Made by a program: the position numbers and the translations under genes. This document shows positions 59,445 through 64,000 of a stretch of 64,000 bases of DNA, piece by piece; position 1 is the stretch's first letter, and every line of letters starts with the position of its first letter. The notes below the pieces were generated by a model, which ran no database searches, was not told the DNA's origin, and worked only from the letters and a program-made list of their open reading frames with translations. The stretch comes from an uncultured Prevotella sp. (GTDB lineage Bacteria > Bacteroidota > Bacteroidia > Bacteroidales > Bacteroidaceae), in contig CAJOFE010000017.1 of NCBI GenBank assembly GCA_905233825.1, positions 1 to 64,000 on the forward strand, in the 5' to 3' direction.

Positions 59445-60710
59445 ATGAGTGCAAAGCAGGAAGACTTCGAAGTGATGGCCCCCGTGGGGAGCCGTGAATC
59501 GTTAGCCGCTGCCATACAGGCTGGTGCCGACTCTATTTATTTCGGCATCGAGCGACTGAACATGCGGGCAGGCTCGGCATCGGCTTTTACCATCGAAGAC
59601 CTGAAAGAAATTGCCGCCACCTGCCGTGAGCATGGCATCAAGAGTTATCTCACTGTAAACACCATTATTTATGACGAGGACATCCCTCTGATGCACCAGA
59701 TTATTGATGCGGCACGCGAAGCTGGCATCAGCGCCATCATCGCCAGCGACGTGGCCGTGATGCAATACTGTAAACCCAACCAATCCCTCCTTAAAGAAGG
59801 GATATCTGTACACCTGAGTACACAATTGAATATCAGTAACATTGAAGCATTGCGATTCTATGCGCAGTTTGCCGACGTGGTGGTGCTGGCCCGTGAACTG
59901 AAGATTGAACAAGTAGAGGAGATTCACCGTCATGTTGTAGAAGAACACATCTGCGGTCCGTCGGGAGAGCTGGTCAGGATAGAGATGTTTTGCCATGGAG
60001 CATTGTGCATGGCCATCAGTGGCAAATGCTACATGAGCCTGCATGCTGCTAACCGCAGCGCCAACCGTGGGGAGTGCATCCAGATTTGCCGCCGTTCATA
60101 TACTGCGACTGACAACGAAACAGGCCACCAGCTGGAGATAGACAACAAATACATCATGAGTCCAAAGGACTTGAAAACCGTACGCTTCATCGACCGTCTG
60201 ATGCATGCAGGCGTTCGTGTCTTTAAGATTGAGGGACGCGCCCGAGGCCCTGAATATGTGTATAACGTGGTGAAATGCTATAAGGAAGCTATCCAGGCTG
60301 TGCTTGATGGAACCTTTACGGAAGAAAAGAAAGACGAATGGGACGAGCGTCTGAGCCGTGTCTTTAATCGTGGCTTCTGGGACGGCTACTATCAGGGACA
60401 GCTGATGGGTGAATGGAACAAGACCTACGGCTCGAACGCCACTGAGCGCAAAGTATATGTGGGCAAGGCCACCAAATATTACTCCAAGTTGGGCGTGGGC
60501 GAGTTCGCCGTGGAAGCCACTACTTTCAAGTTAGGCGACAAGCTCTTAGTGACCGGTCCCACTACAGGCGTGATGTACCTCACCGCCACGGAAATACACA
60601 ACAACGACGGCGACCCCGTCACAGAGGCGCCACAGGGACAACGCATAGCTATCCCCGTCACTGCCAAGGTGCGCCCGTCTGATAAACTATTCAAATTAGA
60701 GACAGCATGA
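59445..60710 (+). CDS. U32 family peptidase-like protein
   Basis: Family linked to tRNA and rRNA hydroxylation (TrhP-type) and to collagenase-like activity. The 421-residue protein has FEVMAPVGSRESLAAAIQAGADSIYFGIERLNMR at the start, the LSTQLNISNIEALRFYAQF segment, and the U32 signature EMFCHGALCMAISGKCYMSLHAANRSANRGECIQICRRSY with the conserved Cys residues. The C-terminal beta domain follows. Residues near 113-119 are coded by a small palindrome (59783-59803) and may be a short insertion. ATG 59445 was chosen because earlier in-frame codons lie within the preceding gene. The stop overlaps the sufE start (ATGA). Confidence 0.9.
   Translation: MSAKQEDFEVMAPVGSRESLAAAIQAGADSIYFGIERLNMRAGSASAFTIEDLKEIAATCREHGIKSYLTVNTIIYDEDIPLMHQIIDAAREAGISAIIASDVAVMQYCKPNQSLLKEGISVHLSTQLNISNIEALRFYAQFADVVVLARELKIEQVEEIHRHVVEEHICGPSGELVRIEMFCHGALCMAISGKCYMSLHAANRSANRGECIQICRRSYTATDNETGHQLEIDNKYIMSPKDLKTVRFIDRLMHAGVRVFKIEGRARGPEYVYNVVKCYKEAIQAVLDGTFTEEKKDEWDERLSRVFNRGFWDGYYQGQLMGEWNKTYGSNATERKVYVGKATKYYSKLGVGEFAVEATTFKLGDKLLVTGPTTGVMYLTATEIHNNDGDPVTEAPQGQRIAIPVTAKVRPSDKLFKLETA
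59783..59803. repeat. Small palindrome in the U32 gene
   Basis: A 21-bp near-perfect palindrome with arms ATCCCT and AGGGAT and inner CTT/AAG (one mismatch), coding for QSLLKEG. It may be a degenerate copy of the C-run/G-run inserts, but comparable length exists in some relatives. Confidence 0.35.
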
Positions 60711-61129
60711 CCATTAACGAACAACAAGACGAAATCATTGAGGAGTTCCAGGACTTCGATGACTGGATGGACCGCTACCAATTACTCATTGATTTGGGCA
60801 ACAGTCAAGAGCCTTTGGACGAGAAATATAAGACGGAAAGCAATCTCATCGACGGTTGCCAGAGTCGTGTATGGCTACAGGCAGACCTCACCCCTGAGGG
60901 GCTCCTCCACTTCCAAGCCGAAAGCGATGCCCTCATCGTGAAAGGCATCGTCAGTTTGCTCATCCGCGTGTTCAACGACCAAACGCCACAGGACATCCTT
61001 GATGCCGACCTCTACTTCATCGACCGCATCGGCCTGCGCGAGCACCTCTCCCCTACCCGCTCCAACGGTCTCGTGGCCATGATTAAGCAAATAAAAATGT
61101 ACGCTTTAGCATATGGACAACGACTTTGA
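60707..61129 (+). CDS. sufE: SufE-family sulfur acceptor protein
   Basis: Accepts persulfide sulfur from a cysteine desulfurase for iron-sulfur cluster assembly. The 140-residue protein has [19 protein letters not shown] at the start, the sulfur-accepting Cys in [11 protein letters not shown] (about residue 50), then [24 protein letters not shown] and the closing [17 protein letters not shown]. It overlaps the U32 gene by 4 bp and ruvB by 17 bp, so it is translationally coupled in an operon. CsdE cannot be excluded, but Bacteroidetes carry the SufE type. Confidence 0.92.
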   Translation: MTINEQQDEIIEEFQDFDDWMDRYQLLIDLGNSQEPLDEKYKTESNLIDGCQSRVWLQADLTPEGLLHFQAESDALIVKGIVSLLIRVFNDQTPQDILDADLYFIDRIGLREHLSPTRSNGLVAMIKQIKMYALAYGQRL

Positions 61130-62153
61130 CATTCGCCAAGAACGCTACTCTACCACACAAGGCGAGAAGGACTTCGAGAATGCCCTTCGCCCATTGGCTT
61201 TCGATGACTTCTCGGGCCAACAAAAGGTGGTAGATAACCTCCGCGTGTTCGTGGAGGCAGCCAAATACCGTGGCGAGCCCTTAGACCATACCCTATTGCA
61301 CGGCCCTCCAGGATTAGGTAAGACCACATTGTCAAACATCATCGCCAATGAGTTGGGCGTGGGGTTCAAGATTACCAGCGGCCCTGTACTCGACAAGCCT
61401 GGTGACCTGGCTGGTATCCTTACCTCATTAGAGCCACGCGATGTGCTCTTCATCGACGAAATCCACCGCCTGTCGCCTGTTGTTGAGGAATATCTCTACT
61501 CAGCCATGGAGGACTATCGCATCGACATTATGATTGACAAGGGTCCCTCGGCACGCAGCATCCAGATAGACCTGAATCCTTTTACCCTAGTAGGCGCCAC
61601 CACCCGCAGCGGACTGCTCACAGCACCACTGCGTGCTCGCTTCGGCATCAACATGCACTTAGAGTATTACGACCCTGAGACATTGTGCGCCATCATCGAA
61701 CGCTCGGCACACCTGCTCAGTGTACCCATCACCGAGGATGCCGCCTTAGAGATTGCAAGACGCTCACGTGGAACGCCCCGTATCGCCAACTCGCTGTTGC
61801 GCCGTGTGCGTGACTTCGCGCAAGTGAAAGGCAACGGCGGTATCGACACCAGCATCTCGCATGTCGCCCTTACCGCCCTAAACATCGACAAATATGGCTT
61901 GGACGAGATTGACAACAAGATTCTGCTGACCATCATTGACAAGTTCAAGGGGGGCCCCGTAGGCATCTCGACCATCGCAACCGCCATCGGCGAGGATAGT
62001 GGCACTGTAGAAGAAGTCTATGAACCTTTCCTCATCATGGAGGGATTCATCAAGCGCACCCCACGTGGACGCATGGTCACAGAACTGGCCTACCGCCACT
62101 ATGGACGCAATCCCTACAGCGGCAATATTATGCAACCTGACTTATTCGGATAA
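61113..62153 (+). CDS. ruvB: Holliday junction branch migration helicase RuvB
   Basis: Hexameric AAA+ motor that drives branch migration with RuvA in recombinational repair. The 346-residue protein has Walker [10 protein letters not shown] (about 66-74), Walker B FIDEIHRL, sensor 1 GATTRSG, and the winged-helix C-terminal domain ending [19 protein letters not shown]. Length is normal. Its start overlaps sufE by 17 bp; coaD follows 4 bp later. Confidence 0.97.
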   Translation: MDNDFDIRQERYSTTQGEKDFENALRPLAFDDFSGQQKVVDNLRVFVEAAKYRGEPLDHTLLHGPPGLGKTTLSNIIANELGVGFKITSGPVLDKPGDLAGILTSLEPRDVLFIDEIHRLSPVVEEYLYSAMEDYRIDIMIDKGPSARSIQIDLNPFTLVGATTRSGLLTAPLRARFGINMHLEYYDPETLCAIIERSAHLLSVPITEDAALEIARRSRGTPRIANSLLRRVRDFAQVKGNGGIDTSISHVALTALNIDKYGLDEIDNKILLTIIDKFKGGPVGISTIATAIGEDSGTVEEVYEPFLIMEGFIKRTPRGRMVTELAYRHYGRNPYSGNIMQPDLFG

Positions 62154-62157
62154 AGAA

Positions 62158-62613
62158 ATGAAGAAGACTGGAGTATTCGTAGGGACCTTCGACCCTTTTA
62201 CCATCGGCCACGACAGTATTGTGCGCCGTGCATTGCCATTGTTTGACCGCCTCGTCATCGGCGTCGTCGGCGACCATGTACAGAAACCCAATATCACACC
62301 TGCTGAGGAGCGCATGCAGGCCATCTGTCACCTTTATGCCGACGAGCCTCGCATCGAAGTAAAACCTTATTACGGGCTGGCTGTTGATTTTGCACGTGCA
62401 GAAAATGCCCATTTCATCGTAAAAGGTGTGCGTTCTACCAAGGATTTTGAATATGAACGAGAGCAGGCTGACATCAACCGTCTCATCACCAATGGCGAGA
62501 TAGAGACCATACTGCTCTATGCAGAGCCAGGCCTCAGCAGCATCTCCTCATCTATGATACGCGAGCTGCAACACTTCGGACAGGATGTCAGTGCCTTTCT
62601 CCCTCACCACTAA
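62158..62613 (+). CDS. coaD: Pantetheine-phosphate adenylyltransferase
   Basis: Fourth step of CoA synthesis: transfers AMP from ATP to 4'-phosphopantetheine. The 151-residue protein has VGTFDPFTIGHDSIV with the TxGH nucleotidyltransferase motif, the KGVRSTKDFEYE substrate loop, and the SSISSSMIREL (ISSTxxR type) ATP-binding motif at the end. Member of the sufE-ruvB-coaD-ybeY run. ATG 62158 lies 4 bp after the ruvB stop. Confidence 0.96.
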   Translation: MKKTGVFVGTFDPFTIGHDSIVRRALPLFDRLVIGVVGDHVQKPNITPAEERMQAICHLYADEPRIEVKPYYGLAVDFARAENAHFIVKGVRSTKDFEYEREQADINRLITNGEIETILLYAEPGLSSISSSMIRELQHFGQDVSAFLPHH

Positions 62614-62625
62614 CCACTCACCAAT

Positions 62626-63039
62626 ATGATTACGTACAGCACAGAAAACGTCAAGATGCCAGCCATCAGGAAGCGTGACACCACAGCCTGGATTCGCCGC
62701 GTGGCTGCCACTTACGGAAAACGCGTGGGCGAAGTGGGCTACCTCTTCTGCGACGACGAGAAGATTCTAGAGGTGAACCGTGAGTTCCTGCAGCACGATT
62801 ACTATACGGACATCATTACTTTTGACTACGATGAGGACGACACCATCAATGGCGACATCGTCATCTCGCTCGACACCGTGCGCTCGAATGCAGAGCAGTT
62901 AGGCAAAAACTATGACGAGGAGCTACATCGCGTCATCATCCACGGCATCCTGCACCTCTGTGGCCAAAACGACAAAGGGCCTGGCGAGCGCGAACAGATG
63001 GAAGCCGCCGAGAACAAAGCACTCGAACTATTGCAGTAG
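62626..63039 (+). CDS. ybeY: Endoribonuclease YbeY
   Basis: Metal-dependent RNase for 16S rRNA maturation and ribosome quality control. The 137-residue protein has the YbeY core FLQHDYYTDIITFDY and the metal site HGILHLCGQND. The usual pattern is HGxxHxxxxxH; here the third ligand position is Asp rather than His, a change I recall as common in Bacteroidetes. The end of the gene (KALELLQ, stop) lies in a palindrome shared with the convergent S41 protease gene, and the two coding regions overlap by 12 bp. Confidence 0.92.
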   Translation: MITYSTENVKMPAIRKRDTTAWIRRVAATYGKRVGEVGYLFCDDEKILEVNREFLQHDYYTDIITFDYDEDDTINGDIVISLDTVRSNAEQLGKNYDEELHRVIIHGILHLCGQNDKGPGEREQMEAAENKALELLQ

Positions 63040-63051
63040 TTCGAGTGCTTT
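63016..63051. terminator. Palindromic bidirectional terminator coding the ends of two genes
   Basis: Perfect 15-bp arms AAAGCACTCGAACTA (63016-63030) and TAGTTCGAGTGCTTT (63037-63051) around TTGCAG. Both strands read KALELLQ and a TAG stop through it, so the last residues of YbeY and the S41 protease are identical. Confidence 0.9.
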
Positions 63052-64000
63052 CTTTACGATTTCACTATCTTCATTCATGACGGCATAGTATTCGCTCATG
63101 TCCCATAGGTCACGGGCGATGAGTGCCTTTAGCTGTAAGGCCAGCGTGGGCAGCGTCTTCGTTTTCTCCTCATCGTCACGGGCTGTTATCTTCTGCCGTT
63201 CACCTTCAGCAAAAACAGAATCTATCAAGTCCTGAGGCACCACGAACTCCTGCTTGAAGGTTTCAAAATCTGCGTATTTCTTTTTCAGCTGCTTGCGATG
63301 GCGATCCACATAGCGCAAATTCTGCTGAATGATGATGCTCTTGGCCGCCAGCTCACGGTGCAGACGTGTATAATGCATCGTATCAAGCGGTACGAAATAG
63401 TCGGGCATGATGCCACCACCGCCATAAACGGTGCGATGCTCTTTCAGCGTCTCATATTTCAACGAATCAGCAAAATGGATGCTATCCTGACTCATCAACT
63501 CGCCACTTTTCAAACGGTTCACTACGTCGAGGGCATAGTTTTTCTTGTCACCCTTTTCGTATGGTTTCTGTATGCAACGACCCGAGGGCGTGTAGTAATG
63601 AGCAATAGTAAGTCGCATCATGGAACCATCTTCGAACTCAATGGGCCGTTGCACCAATCCCTTGCCAAAAGTACGACGTCCCACCACCATGCCACGGTCC
63701 TGATCCTGAATGGCTCCAGTAACAATCTCAGCTGCCGAGGCACTATACTCATCAACGAGCACCACCAAACGTCCTTTCGTGAACGTGCCAAAAGCCGGTG
63801 CCTTATAATCGCGACGCGACACGGAACGCCCTTCGGTATAGACGATGAGGTCGCCCTGATTCAGAAATTCACCTGCCACGTCAGCAGCTGCCTGGAGATA
63901 GCCGCCACCATTGCCCTGTAAGTCGAGCACCAAATCACGCATTCCCTGACTACTCAGTTTCTGCATGCTTTCCATAAACTCATGATAGGTTGTGGCCGAG
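63028..64000 (-). CDS. S41 family C-terminal processing protease, partial
   Basis: Only the C-terminal part lies in the window; the gene continues past 64000. The S41 core is clear: LVLDLQGNGGGYLQAAADVAGEF, the nucleophile Ser in VDEYSASAAEIVTGAIQD and the catalytic Lys in GRRTFGKGLVQ. A C-terminal helical extension of about 170 residues follows. These periplasmic proteases degrade tailed or misfolded proteins. The last codons lie in the palindromic terminator shared with ybeY. The N-terminal signal and PDZ domain are out of view. Confidence 0.92.
   Translation of the reverse strand, partial: SATTYHEFMESMQKLSSQGMRDLVLDLQGNGGGYLQAAADVAGEFLNQGDLIVYTEGRSVSRRDYKAPAFGTFTKGRLVVLVDEYSASAAEIVTGAIQDQDRGMVVGRRTFGKGLVQRPIEFEDGSMMRLTIAHYYTPSGRCIQKPYEKGDKKNYALDVVNRLKSGELMSQDSIHFADSLKYETLKEHRTVYGGGGIMPDYFVPLDTMHYTRLHRELAAKSIIIQQNLRYVDRHRKQLKKKYADFETFKQEFVVPQDLIDSVFAEGERQKITARDDEEKTKTLPTLALQLKALIARDLWDMSEYYAVMNEDSEIVKKALELLQ

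Noticed and set aside
60886..60905. CCCCTGAGGGG palindrome in sufE
   Set aside because: The protein segment [10 protein letters not shown] has nearly normal length for SufE; not convincing as an insert.

Overview
The window is a stretch of chromosome from a Bacteroidota bacterium, most likely a Prevotellaceae member (Prevotella / Segatella / Xylanibacter type). The evidence is two SusC/SusD pairs, abundant lipoproteins and glycoside hydrolases, about 18 copies of the Bacteroidota -7 promoter box TAnnTTTG, almost no Shine-Dalgarno sequences, and moderate GC content. No tRNA, rRNA, CRISPR array, transposase or phage gene was seen.

Layout. 0.1-9.9 kb: a secreted GH2 glycosidase, a long-chain acyl-CoA synthetase, glutamyl-Q tRNA(Asp) synthetase, prfB (without the usual programmed frameshift), a 51-residue membrane peptide, a CYTH protein, an HU protein, a rhomboid protease and an EEP-family phosphodiesterase. 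10-18 kb: fused secDF; a radical SAM DNA repair/modification protein and its usual partner (DUF4130 type), separated by a divergent propeller protein; and a HAD phosphatase. 18-29 kb: GH35 beta-galactosidase; a PurF-like protein without the catalytic cysteine, followed by an OPT transporter and GH95 fucosidase; a decayed MFS gene; and a glycine-zipper lipoprotein. 29-32 kb: a truncated regulator, an RlpA-like protein and gdhA. 31.8-49.2 kb: one long minus-strand operon with fasciclin lipoproteins and two SusC/SusD pairs. 49.5-56.4 kb: a 1180-residue secreted modular protein, then an ECF sigma factor behind a GH43 enzyme and a GPH sugar symporter. 56.6-64 kb: a sialate O-acetylesterase, a DUF4468-like protein, a tight housekeeping run (U32 peptidase, sufE, ruvB, coaD, ybeY) and a partial S41 protease.

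The most unusual layer is small repeated DNA that ordinary gene annotation does not explain. (1) At least ten short tandem arrays have an exact 7-bp period but different heptamers. Several lie inside reading frames, including three in one decayed MFS gene, and one encodes the hydrophobic core of a signal peptide. Because 7 and 3 are coprime, such an array reads as the same heptapeptide repeat in all three frames of a strand, which would make insertion into genes easier to tolerate. (2) Four intergenic arrays have a 21-22 bp period, unrelated unit sequences and mostly dyad-symmetric units. (3) GC-rich palindromes are inserted in frame in several genes, two of them in the DUF4130 gene. (4) One palindromic terminator makes two convergent genes (ybeY and the S41 protease) end in the same seven residues. 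These points were read by eye; genome-wide searches would settle them.
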